Counted from the first letter of the stretch, positions 25,593-37,245 are shown. The stretch: DNA of 64,000 bases from Hydrogenophaga sp. (GCF_019635465.1 NZ_JAHBZK010000017.1:54984-118983), one strand, 5' to 3'. Program-made: numbers and translations. The notes: generated by a model not told the origin, from the letters alone.

Positions 25593-26507
25593 TCAACCCA
25601 GGCCGCCCAGCACGCCCAGGGCAAACGGCAGGCTGAGCATGCCGAGCAGGGTTGACAGCGTCACCAGCCCGGCCACGTAGGGGCCGTTGTAGCCCATGCG
25701 CGCGGCCAGCACGTAGCAGCTCGACGCGGTGGGCACGGCCGAGAAGGTCAGCAACACCGCGGTCTGGGTGGCGTCCAGGTGGAACAGCCGGGCCAGGCCA
25801 AAGGCCATCAGCGGCATGGCCAGGTGCTTGATGGCCAGCACGCTCACACCGAGTTGCTTGCCGTGTGCGAGCGAGGCGAACTGCATGCCGGCGCCAGCGG
25901 CCATCAGGCCCAGCGCCAGCGAAGCCTGGCCCAGCCGGGTCACCGTCGGTTCCAGCCAGGGCGGCATGGAAAAACCCGCCAGGTTGGCCACCAGGCCAGT
26001 GGCCGTGCCGATGATCAGCGGGTTGCGCAGCAGCTCACCCGCAAAACCTTTGTTGGCGTGGCGGGCCATGGGCCAGACGGCGCCGACGTTGAAGATGGGC
26101 ACGCAGAAACCGATGATCACGGCCACCAGCAGCAGGGCTTGCGGCCCCGCCACGCGATCGGCCAGCGCCAGCAGGATGAAGGAGTTGAAGCGAAACGCCA
26201 CCTGTGCACTGGCGGCGTGCAGGCGCACGTCGATGCGCTTGCCCAGCCAGGGCCAGTGCGGCAGCGAATACGACAGCGCAATGCCGAGCGCGGCCAGCGA
26301 CACCGCTGCGCCCACCAGGCTGGACGCCGCCGACAGATCAAGCGGGTTCTTGACGATGCTGTGGAACAGCAGCACCGGGAACAGGAAGTAATAGACCAAG
26401 CTCTCGACCTGCTCCCACACCGTGCGGTTGAGCCGCGTGAAGCGGCAGACCAGGTAGCCGATGAGGATGAGCGAGAAGTCGGGGAAGAGCAGTTGGGCGA
26501 AGTTCAC
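25593..26507 (-). CDS. AEC-family (auxin efflux carrier-like) transporter
   Basis: A 304-residue membrane protein with about ten helices in two inverted halves, as in the AEC/MdcF family. Typical blocks are LLFPDFSLILIGYLVCR at the start, RNPLIIGTATGLVAN in the middle and TFSAVPTASSCYVLAARMGYN near the end. Family members export or take up organic anions such as malonate; no substrate gene sits beside this one. It faces the riboswitch operon's promoter region, across a 180-base gap in which I see nothing else. Confidence 0.9.
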   Translation of the reverse strand: MNFAQLLFPDFSLILIGYLVCRFTRLNRTVWEQVESLVYYFLFPVLLFHSIVKNPLDLSAASSLVGAAVSLAALGIALSYSLPHWPWLGKRIDVRLHAASAQVAFRFNSFILLALADRVAGPQALLLVAVIIGFCVPIFNVGAVWPMARHANKGFAGELLRNPLIIGTATGLVANLAGFSMPPWLEPTVTRLGQASLALGLMAAGAGMQFASLAHGKQLGVSVLAIKHLAMPLMAFGLARLFHLDATQTAVLLTFSAVPTASSCYVLAARMGYNGPYVAGLVTLSTLLGMLSLPFALGVLGGLG

Positions 26508-26550
26508 CGCGCAATGGTAAGTGGGCCAGGCGTTCCGGCGTCCGGGCCGG

Positions 26551-26951
26551 TCAGCGGGTGGTGGGGCCTTCGCAGGCCCGCATCAGCGTCACGCCGTGGT
26601 CGGAGGCCAGCCAGTGCGACATGGGCTGGCAGCCCGCGGGGGTGCAGAGTTCGTAGTCGGCGGTGAACTCGGACCGGGTGAGTGGCAGCACCGTGGGCGA
26701 GCGCACCGTGGGTGTGTAGTGAAACCAGCCGTCGCGCAACACGGCGTCGGGCGGCGGCTCCATGCCGGCCGCCGAGCCCTTGATGCGCGCGGCGGGCGCC
26801 ACGAGCCGTGCGGGCGGGCCGATCACGTCGTAGTCCTCTTCCCAGCGCACGTGCTCGATGCTGTGCATCCAGGCCAGCGTGAAGTGTTCACCCGGCACGA
26901 AGGCCTGCACCGACGGCGTGGCCGCCAGTGCCAGGCACAGTCCCAACACAC

Positions 26952-26955
<4 letters not shown>
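26551..26955 (-). CDS. DUF1850 protein, TRAP-associated
   Basis: A 134-residue DUF1850 protein with an N-terminal signal (MSVLGLCLALAATPSVQA). The family motif F-T-L-A-W-M-H-S-I-E-H-V-R-W-E-E-D-Y appears at about residues 25-42. DUF1850 genes nearly always follow TAXI-type TRAP permeases; their role is unknown. Its ATG overlaps the permease stop in ATGA. Confidence 0.9.
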
Positions 26956-29021
<2,066 letters not shown>

Positions 29022-29059
29022 GGAAACCTCGGCAGGGCGTGCCTGACTGAAAACGCAAA

Positions 29060-29077
29060 CGGCCCCGAGCGGGGCCG
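29060..29077 (-). terminator. Intercistronic hairpin, probable attenuator
   Basis: CGGCCCC and GGGGCCG form a 7-bp GC stem with a GAGC loop. On the minus strand it is followed by TTTGCGTTTTC. It lies between the TAXI binding-protein stop and the permease start and should lower permease transcription relative to the binding protein. Confidence 0.8.
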
Positions 29078-29096
29078 CTTTCAACTCGACGCGGGC

Positions 29097-30056
29097 TTAC
29101 TTGATGACGCCCACTTCCTTGTAGTAGCGCTCGGCACCCGGGTGCAGCGGCACGGGCATGCCCTTGACGGCGTTGGCGCGGTTGATGGCCATGGCGGCCT
29201 TGTGCGCGGCTTGCAGCTTGTCGAGGTTCTCGTAGAGCTGCTTGGCCATCTGGTAGGCCAGATCGTCCGACACGCCGGCGTGCGTGACCAGGAAGTTCGG
29301 GATCGCGGCCGTGGGCACATCGGCGGTCTGGCCGGTGTAGGTGTTGGCCGGGATGATGGCGGTCTGGTAGGCCGCGTCACCCACTTTGGCCACCACGTCG
29401 GCCGGGATCGGCACCACCACGATCTTCACCGCCGTGGACAGGTCGCGGATGGAGGCCACGCCCAGACCGGCCGACTGCAGCGTGGCGTCGAGCTGGCGGT
29501 TCTTGATGAGTTCGACCGATTCGCCAAAGGGCAGGTACTCGACCTTGGCCAGGTCCTGGTAGCTCAGGCCGGCGGCCTTGAAGATGGCGCGGGCGTTGAG
29601 CTCGGTGCCCGAACGCGCTGCACCCACCGACACGCGCTTGCCCTTGAGGTCGGCCAGCGTCTTGATGCCCGAGTCTTCGCTGGCAACGATCTGCACGTAG
29701 TTGTTGTAGGTGGCGGAGAGGCCGCGCAGCTTGTCGAGCTTCTTGGTGAAGCCGGCGTCGGCGTTGCCGTTCCAGGCGTCGGAGGTGGCATCGGCCAGCG
29801 CAAAGGCCAGCTCGCCGCGACCGGCCTGCAGCAGGTTGAGGTTCTCGGCCGAAGCCTTGGTGACCTGCGCCGTGGCACGGGCATTGGGGATGGCCTGGCC
29901 ATAGATCTGCGACAGCGCGACACCCAGCGGGTAGTAAACGCCGGCCTGGCCGCCCGTGAGCACGTTGATGAACTGCTGTTGCTGGGCAATGGCCGCGCCA
30001 CTGACGAGCGAGGCAGCCAGGGTGATGCCCAGACCGATCTTGTGGATCAGACGCAT
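29097..30056 (-). CDS. TAXI-family TRAP transporter solute-binding protein
   Basis: A 319-residue periplasmic protein with a signal peptide (MRLIHKIGLGITLAASLVSGAAIAQ). The mature part begins FINVLTGGQAGVYYPLGVALSQI, the TAXI-family N-terminal block, followed by LNLLQAGRGELAFALADAT. It delivers a ligand, probably an organic acid, to the fused permease downstream. The 214-base gap to the divergent Bug gene must hold both promoters. Confidence 0.93.
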   Translation of the reverse strand: MRLIHKIGLGITLAASLVSGAAIAQQQQFINVLTGGQAGVYYPLGVALSQIYGQAIPNARATAQVTKASAENLNLLQAGRGELAFALADATSDAWNGNADAGFTKKLDKLRGLSATYNNYVQIVASEDSGIKTLADLKGKRVSVGAARSGTELNARAIFKAAGLSYQDLAKVEYLPFGESVELIKNRQLDATLQSAGLGVASIRDLSTAVKIVVVPIPADVVAKVGDAAYQTAIIPANTYTGQTADVPTAAIPNFLVTHAGVSDDLAYQMAKQLYENLDKLQAAHKAAMAINRANAVKGMPVPLHPGAERYYKEVGVIK

Positions 30057-30270
30057 GTGGAGTCTCCTGATGTGGTGTTGACGAACGAGGCGCCGACCTT
30101 ACCGCAGGGACTCCGGCTTGCCCTCGCGGTAAACGCGTACCCGGGGGATCGGGTTTTCCCGGGGTTGGTGGCGAGGGACAAAGTCCGCGGGATCAGCGGC
30201 CACAATGCGAGGGCTGTCGGGCACGCCGATTGCGTGCCGCCGCACCACCTCAATGCCACTGGAGTCACCC

Positions 30271-31248
30271 ATGATGTCGCGTCGACACCTCGCCCTGTGG
30301 GGCGCCTCTCTCACGCTGGGCCTGTCTGCGGGCCTGGCCCATGCGCAGGGCTATCCGAGCAAACCCATCACGCTGCAGGTGCCCTTTGCACCCGGCGGGA
30401 CCACCGACATCGTGGCCCGCGTGATCGCCGACCCGCTGGGCAAAGTGCTCGGGCAGTCGGTGGTGGTGCTCAACCGCGCCGGTGGTGGCGGCGTGGTCGG
30501 GGCGCAGGAGCTGGCGCGCTCCGCGCCCGATGGTTACTACCTCGGCATGGCCACGGTGTCGACCACCGCGGCCAACCCGGCCATCAACCCGAAGATCCCC
30601 TACGACCCCGGCACCGACTTCACGCCCATCGTGAACCTGGCGGCCACGCCCAATGTGATTGCGGTGCACCCGGGCTTCCCGGCCAAGGACTTCAAGGCCT
30701 TTGTGGCCGAGCTCAAGAAGAACCCGGGCAAGTACAGCTACGGCAGCTCGGGCACCGGCGGCATCGGTCACCTGCAGACCGAGCTGTTCAAAAGCCTGAC
30801 CGGCACCTTCGTCACGCACATTCCGTATCGGGGCGCGGGCCCGGCCCTCAACGACGTGATCGGCGGGCAGATTCCGATCATCTTCGACAACCTGCCCTCG
30901 GCCCTGCCGCACATTCAGGCGGGCCGCCTGGTTGCCATGGCCGTGGCCGCGCCGCAGCGCGTGGCTGCCTTGCCCGACGTGCCGACCTTCAAGGAAGTCG
31001 GGCTGGAGCCGGTCAACCGCATGGCGTACTACGGCCTGCTCGGCCCCAAGGGCATGCCGGCCGATCTGGTCAACAAGATCAACGCCGCGGCCGTCGAGGC
31101 GCTCAAGGACCCGGCGGTGCGCAAGCGCATCGAAGACACCGGCTCCATCGTGGGTGGCAACTCGCCCGCCGAGTTTGCCGCGCAGATGAAGGCCGAGCTC
31201 GAGGTGTACAAGCAGGTCGTGGCCAAACAGAAGCTCAAGCTGGATTGA
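30271..31248 (+). CDS. Bug/TctC-family binding protein
   Basis: A 325-residue periplasmic protein of the Bug family: signal peptide, then YPSKPITLQVPFAPGGTTDIVARVIADPLG, and HIPYRGAGPALNDVIGGQIPIIFDNL. The ligand is unknown. The start ATG at 30271 has GGAG seven to ten bases upstream; a second ATG directly follows it. Its stop overlaps the xerD start by one base, an odd coupling of a transport protein to a recombinase. Confidence 0.92.
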   Translation: MMSRRHLALWGASLTLGLSAGLAHAQGYPSKPITLQVPFAPGGTTDIVARVIADPLGKVLGQSVVVLNRAGGGGVVGAQELARSAPDGYYLGMATVSTTAANPAINPKIPYDPGTDFTPIVNLAATPNVIAVHPGFPAKDFKAFVAELKKNPGKYSYGSSGTGGIGHLQTELFKSLTGTFVTHIPYRGAGPALNDVIGGQIPIIFDNLPSALPHIQAGRLVAMAVAAPQRVAALPDVPTFKEVGLEPVNRMAYYGLLGPKGMPADLVNKINAAAVEALKDPAVRKRIEDTGSIVGGNSPAEFAAQMKAELEVYKQVVAKQKLKLD

Positions 31249-32165
31249 TGACCGCACCCCAGGCCGGTGGCGAGCACGCCTCGCTGTCGGCCTTCATCGA
31301 CAGCCTGTGGCTCGAAGAGGGCCTGTCGCGCAACACGCTCGACGCCTACCGCCGCGACCTGCGGTTGTTTGCCGACTGGCTGCTGCCCCGCGGCATCGCC
31401 TTGCCACAGGCGAGCGAGGCCGACATCCATGCCTACTTCGCCGAGCGCCACGGCAGCACCCGCGCGACCACCGCCAACCGCCGCCTCACGGTGTTCAAGC
31501 GCTACTTCCGCTGGGCGCTGCGCGAGCACCTCGTTGCGCAGGACCCGACGCTGCGCCTGCTGCCCGCGCGTCAGCCTCTGCGCGTGCCCAAAACCCTGAG
31601 CGAGGCGCAGGTGGAGGCATTGCTCAACGCGCCCGATGTGGACACCCCCCTGGGCCTGCGCGACCGCACCATGCTGGAACTCATGTACGCCAGCGGGCTG
31701 CGCGTGAGCGAGCTGGTCACCCTCAAGAGCTGGCATGTGGGTCTGGCCGAGCACGTGCTGCGCATCACTGGCAAGGGCAACAAGGAACGGCTGGTGCCGT
31801 TCGGGCAGGTCGCTGGCCAATGGCTTCAGCGCTACCTGGCTGATGCGCGCCCACAGATCCTGAATGGCCAGGCCAGCGAAGACCTGTTCGTGACCTCGCG
31901 GGGCTCGCGCGCCGGCGAGGCCATGACCCGCGTGATGTTCTGGCAACTGGTCAAGCGTTACGCAGCGCAGGCTGGCATCACCGCGCCCATGTCACCGCAC
32001 ACCTTGCGCCACGCCTTTGCAACGCACTTGCTCAACCATGGTGCGGATCTGCGCGCGGTGCAGATGCTGCTGGGGCATGCCGACATCTCCACCACCACCA
32101 TCTACACACACGTGGCGCGCGAGCGGCTCAAGAGCGTGGTGGCGCAGCACCATCCCAGGGGGTGA
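31248..32165 (+). CDS. xerD: Site-specific tyrosine recombinase XerD
   Basis: A 305-residue recombinase that with XerC resolves chromosome dimers at dif. A SAM-like core-binding domain (about 10-95) precedes the catalytic domain (about 115-295). The catalytic residues are visible as Arg152 (SGLRVSEL), Lys176 (GKGNKER), His251 and Arg254 (HTLRH), His277 (LLGHADIS) and Tyr286 (IYTHV). Length and sequence fit chromosomal XerD, not an integron or phage integrase. Confidence 0.95.
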   Translation: MTAPQAGGEHASLSAFIDSLWLEEGLSRNTLDAYRRDLRLFADWLLPRGIALPQASEADIHAYFAERHGSTRATTANRRLTVFKRYFRWALREHLVAQDPTLRLLPARQPLRVPKTLSEAQVEALLNAPDVDTPLGLRDRTMLELMYASGLRVSELVTLKSWHVGLAEHVLRITGKGNKERLVPFGQVAGQWLQRYLADARPQILNGQASEDLFVTSRGSRAGEAMTRVMFWQLVKRYAAQAGITAPMSPHTLRHAFATHLLNHGADLRAVQMLLGHADISTTTIYTHVARERLKSVVAQHHPRG

Positions 32166-32177
32166 GCTCGCGCAGTC

Positions 32178-33653
32178 TCAGCCACCCAGCGTGAAGTGAA
32201 TCGTCGCGCCTTGACCAACTTCACCTTCGGCCCGGATGGTGCCGCCATGGCGGCGCACGATGCGTTCGGCAATGCTCAGGCCGAGGCCGAAGCCGCCGTA
32301 GTGCTGCTCGTCGTGCAGGCGAAAAAACGCGCCGAACAGTTTTTCGGCCTGGTTGTTGTCGAAGCCGACACCGTTGTCCCGCACGAAGTAGTCGGGTCTG
32401 CCGTTGCGCGAATCGAGGCCGAATTCGATCACCGCGGGTTGCCGATCCCGTGTGAACTTCCAGGCGTTGCGCATGAGGTTTTCGATCACGCTGCGGATCA
32501 GGGGCAGGTCGGCATGCGCGTACGCGTGGTCGGCAATGACGAAGGAGACCTGCCTGTCGGGCTCGGTCTCGCGCAGCGATTGCGCGACCTCGCGCGCCAC
32601 CTCGGCGAGATCGACGTCGGCGGGCGTCATCGGCGTGCGCGACAGTGTGGACAGCCCCAGCAACGCGTCAATGAGCTCGGCCATCCGTTTGGCGGAACGT
32701 GAGATGCGTCCGAGCAGGTCCCGGCCTTCCTCGCCCAGTGTGGCGCCGTGCGTTTCGTGCAGCAGCTGGCTCAGGCCCGATATGGCGCGGATGGGCGAAC
32801 GCAGGTCGTGCGCGGCCGCGTGGCTGAACGATTCGATCTCGCGCATGTGCTGGCGCAGCTCGGCCGTGCGCTCGCGCACGCGGTCTTCCAGGTCGTCGTT
32901 GGCGCGTTGCAGCGCCGTGCGGGCCTCTTCGCGGTCGGTGACGTTCTGTGCCATGCCCTGCAGCAGGCCGTCGTCATTGGAGGCGGCGTCGATCTGCAAC
33001 CAATGCACCGAACCCGCCTCATTGTCCAGGCGCACGGTGCGTCGGCGCAGGCTGCCACGCTGGCAGTCGGCGATGAACTGCGCCCGATCGTCCGGGTCGA
33101 TGCGCGAGACAAATTCGTCCAGCGTCCGCTCTTCATCTGCCCGCAGACCCGCCAGGGGCGCCGGTGACCCGTTCATGCGGATTTTTCCAATGTCTGGCCG
33201 GATATGGATGACACCCATCTCCGCGGCCTGCAGCGCCTGCTCGAGCAGGGTCTGACTCACCGCGAGCGCCGACTGCACCTCGTGACGTTCCAGCGCCATC
33301 TGCACAGTGGCATGCAGCTCGCGCTCCGAGAACGGCTTGATGAGGTAGCCATAGGGCCGTGTGCGCCGCGCGCGCTCGAGCGTGGCATCTTCGGAATAGG
33401 CGGTGAGGTAGATGATGGGCAACTGGTAGTCGCGCCCGAGCATCGACGCGAGCTCGATGCCATCGAGCTCTCCCTTGATGTGAATGTCCATGAGCACGAG
33501 GTCAGGGCGCTCTCGCGCCACCAGCGCCAGGCTGTCGGCGTCCGACTCGGCCGGACCGATGACCGCATAGCCCAACTGCTGCAGGCGTTGCTGCAGGTTG
33601 AACGCCACGATCCCTTCATCCTCGACGATGAGGATTTTGGGTGGGTTTTTCAT
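32178..33653 (-). CDS. Response-regulator/PAS/histidine-kinase hybrid
   Basis: A 491-residue cytoplasmic protein with the domains in unusual order. A receiver domain comes first (about 6-122, phospho-acceptor Asp in LVLMDIHIKG, Lys in LIKPFSE), then a PAS-like region (about 140-245), a coiled coil, a HisKA helix with the phospho-His in HAAAHDLRSPIRAI, and an ATPase domain with NLMRNAWKFT, DNGVGFD and GFGLGLSI. Its ATG overlaps the stop of the upstream kinase in ATGA, so the two act as a pair: the upstream kinase probably phosphorylates this receiver. No membrane helix is present. Confidence 0.9.
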   Translation of the reverse strand: MKNPPKILIVEDEGIVAFNLQQRLQQLGYAVIGPAESDADSLALVARERPDLVLMDIHIKGELDGIELASMLGRDYQLPIIYLTAYSEDATLERARRTRPYGYLIKPFSERELHATVQMALERHEVQSALAVSQTLLEQALQAAEMGVIHIRPDIGKIRMNGSPAPLAGLRADEERTLDEFVSRIDPDDRAQFIADCQRGSLRRRTVRLDNEAGSVHWLQIDAASNDDGLLQGMAQNVTDREEARTALQRANDDLEDRVRERTAELRQHMREIESFSHAAAHDLRSPIRAISGLSQLLHETHGATLGEEGRDLLGRISRSAKRMAELIDALLGLSTLSRTPMTPADVDLAEVAREVAQSLRETEPDRQVSFVIADHAYAHADLPLIRSVIENLMRNAWKFTRDRQPAVIEFGLDSRNGRPDYFVRDNGVGFDNNQAEKLFGAFFRLHDEQHYGGFGLGLSIAERIVRRHGGTIRAEGEVGQGATIHFTLGG

Positions 33654-34678
33654 TCGTCTCCCTTCACGCGAAAGCGCAGCGCAAACCGCGTGGGTTGCGC
33701 CCTTTGTATGTCCAGCGTGCCGTCGAGCTGGCGGGTGAGCAGCCGCACCAGCTGAAACCCCAGCGTGCCCGTTTGCGCCATGTCCAGGCTGTCGGGGATG
33801 GGGTGGCCGTCGTTGCTGACGGAGATTTCCACCTCGTCATCGGCCAAGGCCGACACAGACACGTTGATCGTTCCCTGGAGGCCGCGTGCGAAACCGTGTT
33901 TGAGCGCGTTGCTCACCAGTTCGTTGATCACCAGGCCACAGGGGATGGCCTCGTTGATGGGCAGCTTGACCTCGTGCGCGTCGATGTGGATGTTGACCAG
34001 GCCGGCGACAGAGCGGTACGACTCGATCAGCGAGGGCACCAGCTCGTCCAGAAAACGCTGAAAGTCCACCCGGGCAAAGTTGCTCGACTGGTACAGCGTC
34101 TGGTGAATCAGCGACATCGACCGGATGCGGTTCTGGCTGTCGCGCAGCACGCCGATGATGTCGTGGTCGGTCAGTTGCAGGGCCTGCAGATCGAGCAGGC
34201 TGTGGATCACCTGCAGGTTGTTCTTGACGCGGTGGTGCACCTCGCGCAGCAGCAGGTCCTTTTGCGTGAGGGCATCCTGAATGCGTTTTTCGGCCTGCTT
34301 GCGCTCGGACAGGTCGAGGATGACCGACAGCACCATGATGCCTTCGCCGGTCTCGACGGGGTTGATGCCGATCTCAACCGGAAACTCGCTGCCGTCCTTG
34401 CGGCGCCCGCTGAGGTCGCGGCCCAGCCCCATGGGGCGCGCGGTGGCTTCGGCCATGAAGCCGCTTCGGTAACCGGGGTGGCGACCGCGAAAGCGCTCGG
34501 GGATGAGGCATTCGACGGGTTGCCCGATGAGTTCGTCCGCACCGTAGCCGAATGTGGTTTCGGCCAGGTGATTGACGCGGGTGATCGCTCCTTGCTGGTT
34601 CACCACGATCATGGCGACCGGCATGCGATTGAAAGCCTGCCCTAAATACTCATCCAGCTGAATGTGCTGGGGGACCAT
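33650..34678 (-). CDS. PAS-domain histidine kinase, HisKA_2 type
   Basis: A 342-residue soluble sensor kinase. A PAS domain (about 15-130; MPVAMIVVNQQGAITRVN and RRKDGSEFPVEIG with a PAC tail) is followed by a HisKA_2 helix with the phospho-His in REVHHRVKNNLQVI, and an ATPase domain with INELVSNALKHGF. HisKA_2/HWE kinases usually signal to stand-alone receivers. The start has no transmembrane segment, so it senses an internal signal. The upstream intergenic palindrome at 34756-34771 may be a control site. Confidence 0.92.
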   Translation of the reverse strand: MVPQHIQLDEYLGQAFNRMPVAMIVVNQQGAITRVNHLAETTFGYGADELIGQPVECLIPERFRGRHPGYRSGFMAEATARPMGLGRDLSGRRKDGSEFPVEIGINPVETGEGIMVLSVILDLSERKQAEKRIQDALTQKDLLLREVHHRVKNNLQVIHSLLDLQALQLTDHDIIGVLRDSQNRIRSMSLIHQTLYQSSNFARVDFQRFLDELVPSLIESYRSVAGLVNIHIDAHEVKLPINEAIPCGLVINELVSNALKHGFARGLQGTINVSVSALADDEVEISVSNDGHPIPDSLDMAQTGTLGFQLVRLLTRQLDGTLDIQRAQPTRFALRFRVKGDE

Positions 34679-34755
34679 GGATACCTCCTGGTTCGCCGTG
34701 CATCGTAGGTGAGTCCGGTCATGCCCACAAGGGTATTTCGCAGGCTGTGCGGTCC

Positions 34756-34771
34756 GTCACGCAGGCGTGAC
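34756..34771. promoter_or_regulatory. Inverted repeat upstream of the kinase operon
   Basis: GTCACGC and GCGTGAC are perfect 7-bp arms around an AG centre. It lies between the DUF455 stop and the kinase start, both on the minus strand. It could be an operator for the kinase operon or part of the terminator of the DUF455 gene. Confidence 0.45.
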
Positions 34772-34791
34772 ATCCGGCCCCCGCGGGGTGC

Positions 34792-35655
34792 TCAGGGCTT
34801 GCCCAGTTCGGCCAGTTCGATTTCGCTGAAGCCCGCCGAACGCCGGGCGTCGAGGTTGAACGGGCCCCGCAGCCTGGGCGCGGCATGCAGCCGGGCCAGG
34901 TGCCGGTAGTGCGGCACCGGCGACAGGCCTTGTTGCGCACACAACCATGCGTACCAGCGGTTGCCCACGGCCACATGCCCGATTTCGTCGCGCAGGATGA
35001 TGTCCAGGATGGCGCTGGCGCGCGCCACGCGCTCGCGCAGGGCGGGTGCCTGCACCTGGCGCAGGCGTTGCTGGATCAAGGGGGTGGCGTCCAGCCCACG
35101 CGCCTCCAGCGTGCGAGGCACGAGGGCCATGCGCGCGGTGGGGTCGTGCTGCGTCTTGACGCACATCTCCCACAGGCCGTCGTGGGCGGGGAAGTCCCCA
35201 TAGCGGTGGCCCAGATCGGCCAGCAGATCGCGCAGCAAGCCGAAGTGCGTGGCTTCTTCGTGGGCCACCTGCAGCCATTGGCGGTAGTAGTCCAGCGGCA
35301 TGCCGCCAAAGCGCCAGATGGCGTCCAGCGCCAGGTTGATGGCGTTGAACTCGATGTGAGCGATGGCGTGCATGAGGGCAGCAAATCCCTCGGGCGTGTG
35401 GGGCGTTCGTTGTGCCACCTGCGCCGGGGGCACCAGCATGGGCTGGGCCGGCCGGCCGGGCACTGTGTGATGCGCGCTGGGCGTCAGTTGGGCGTCGGCG
35501 TCCCAACGGTGGGCATCGTCAGCACCCATGTCGCGCCAGGTTGACCACAGTTGGTGGGTGCTCGCCACCTTCTCCGAGGGGTCCTGCACGCACAGAGCAT
35601 CCAGCGCCGCTGCGCGCAGTGAACGGTTGGGCGACAGGTCATGGTGGGGTGGCAT
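34792..35655 (-). CDS. DUF455 ferritin-like protein
   Basis: A 287-residue DUF455 protein of the ferritin-like superfamily. Putative metal ligands are visible in HAIAHIEFNAINLALD, VAHEEATHF and LRDEIGHV, the ExxH-type repeats of a di-iron helical bundle. Family function is unknown. I prefer the ATG at 35655 over the GTG at 35679; both are possible. It is divergent from the gamma-carbonic anhydrase-like gene with only 41 bases between starts. Confidence 0.85.
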   Translation of the reverse strand: MPPHHDLSPNRSLRAAALDALCVQDPSEKVASTHQLWSTWRDMGADDAHRWDADAQLTPSAHHTVPGRPAQPMLVPPAQVAQRTPHTPEGFAALMHAIAHIEFNAINLALDAIWRFGGMPLDYYRQWLQVAHEEATHFGLLRDLLADLGHRYGDFPAHDGLWEMCVKTQHDPTARMALVPRTLEARGLDATPLIQQRLRQVQAPALRERVARASAILDIILRDEIGHVAVGNRWYAWLCAQQGLSPVPHYRHLARLHAAPRLRGPFNLDARRSAGFSEIELAELGKP

Positions 35656-35696
35656 CCCTACAATTCTAGGTTTCGACACTGCGAGGAGACCGCCGC

Positions 35697-36221
35697 ATGG
35701 CCCTGTACGAACTCGATGGCGTGGCCCCCCAGGTGGCCGCTTCGGCCTGGGTGGCCGAAGACGCGCAGGTGATGGGTACCGTGACCCTGGGTGAGGGCAG
35801 CAGCGTGTGGTTTGGCGCGGTCTTGCGCGGTGACACCGAGACCATCGTGGTGGGCGCCGGCAGCAACGTGCAGGACCTGAGCGTGTTGCACGCCGATGTC
35901 GGTTTCCCCTTGACCATCGGCGAGCGCGTGACCGTAGGGCACAAGGTCATGCTGCATGGTTGCACCATTGGCGATGAGTCGCTGATCGGTATTGGCGCTA
36001 CGGTGCTCAACGGTGCCCGCATTGGCAAGCACTGCCTGGTGGGCGCAGGGTCGCTGGTCACCGAGGGCAAGGAATTTCCGGACGGCTCGCTCATCATGGG
36101 CAGCCCGGCCAAGGTGGTGCGCCAGCTCACGCCTGAGCAGATCGATGGCCTGCGCCGCAGCGCCGCCCACTACATGTCCAATGCCCGGCGCTACCGCCAG
36201 GGCTTGAAAAAGGTCGGCTGA
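35697..36221 (+). CDS. Gamma-carbonic anhydrase-like hexapeptide protein
   Basis: A 174-residue left-handed beta-helix protein of the YrdA/CaiE family. Hexapeptide repeats run from about 15 to 140, and the three metal-ligand histidines are in VLHADVG and VGHKVMLHG. Some relatives are active carbonic anhydrases; many have no known activity. Ends with a C-terminal helix (about 145-174). Probably cotranscribed with hslO, 34 bases downstream. Confidence 0.9.
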   Translation: MALYELDGVAPQVAASAWVAEDAQVMGTVTLGEGSSVWFGAVLRGDTETIVVGAGSNVQDLSVLHADVGFPLTIGERVTVGHKVMLHGCTIGDESLIGIGATVLNGARIGKHCLVGAGSLVTEGKEFPDGSLIMGSPAKVVRQLTPEQIDGLRRSAAHYMSNARRYRQGLKKVG

Positions 36222-36255
36222 GCACCACCTGCCGCTCTTTCGTTCAAGGTCAACC

Positions 36256-37233
36256 GTGTCCGAGCTTCACAAATTCGTTTTCGAGGGCCTGCCGGTTCGC
36301 GGCATGCTGGTGCGCATCACCGACGCCTGGCAGGAGATCCTGCAGCGGCGCCAGCAGGCCGGCGGTTATCCGGCGGCGGTGACCGAGCTGCTGGGCGAGA
36401 TGACGGCGGCTGCGACCTTGATGCAGGCCAACATCAAGTTCAATGGCGCTCTGGTCATGCAGATCCATGGCGACGGGCCGGTGAAACTGGCCGTGGCCGA
36501 GGTACAGCCCGATTTGCGGTTGCGCGCAACAGCCAGCGTGACCGGCGAGGTGGCGGACGACGCGCCGCTGTCGCACATGGTCAACGTCAACAACCAGGGG
36601 CGCTGTGCGATCACGCTCGACCCCAAGGACCGCCAGCCGGGCCAGCAGCCGTATCAGGGCGTGGTGCCCCTGTTTGGCGATCGGCACGAAAAGCTGGAGA
36701 AGATCAGCGAGGTGATCGAACACTACATGCTGCAAAGCGAGCAGCTCGACACCCGGCTGGTGCTGGCGGCCAACGAACACATGGCGGCCGGGCTGCTCAT
36801 CCAGCGCCTGCCCTTGCAGGGCGAGGGCAATCTGGCGGGGCAATCGCAGCAGCGCGACGAAGACCAGATCGGCCGCAACGAGGACTACAACCGCATCGCC
36901 ATCCTCGCAGGCAGCCTCAAGCGCGAAGAGCTGCTCGGGCTCGATGCCGACACCATCCTGCACCGCCTGTTCTGGGAGGAGGATGTGCGTCGCTTCGACC
37001 CACTGCTCGGTGGTGCCGGGCCGCGCTTTGCGTGCACCTGCTCGCGCGAGCGCGTCAGCGGCATGTTGCGCTCCCTGGGCCGTGAAGAGATCGAGTCGAT
37101 CCTGGAGGAGCAAGGCGAGGTGGATGTGAACTGCGACTTCTGCGGTGCGCGTTATGCCTTCGACCCGGTGGACGCCGCCCAGGTCTTTTTGCAGGTGCAG
37201 AACCAGCCACCGGGCAGCGATCGCCAGCACTGA
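36256..37233 (+). CDS. hslO: Redox-regulated chaperone Hsp33
   Basis: A 325-residue chaperone that is switched on by oxidation and heat. The zinc-binding switch cysteines are present as Cys260-x-Cys262 and Cys293-x-x-Cys296. The N-terminal domain shows VRITDAWQEIL and ATLMQANIKF, and the central part MAAGLLIQRLP. It begins at GTG. The protein carries a short C-terminal extension after the zinc domain. Confidence 0.95.
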   Translation: MSELHKFVFEGLPVRGMLVRITDAWQEILQRRQQAGGYPAAVTELLGEMTAAATLMQANIKFNGALVMQIHGDGPVKLAVAEVQPDLRLRATASVTGEVADDAPLSHMVNVNNQGRCAITLDPKDRQPGQQPYQGVVPLFGDRHEKLEKISEVIEHYMLQSEQLDTRLVLAANEHMAAGLLIQRLPLQGEGNLAGQSQQRDEDQIGRNEDYNRIAILAGSLKREELLGLDADTILHRLFWEEDVRRFDPLLGGAGPRFACTCSRERVSGMLRSLGREEIESILEEQGEVDVNCDFCGARYAFDPVDAAQVFLQVQNQPPGSDRQH

Positions 37234-37245
37234 CGCGCGGTGAGT

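Noticed and set aside
29142-32165. Open frame of about 1000 codons joining the antisense of the TAXI gene to xerD
   Set aside because: Only the last 305 codons are XerD; the upstream part is antisense to the TAXI gene and runs through the Bug gene out of frame.
31248-32165. Mobile-element integrase
   Set aside because: The protein has the length and sequence of chromosomal XerD and there are no attachment sites or phage genes nearby.
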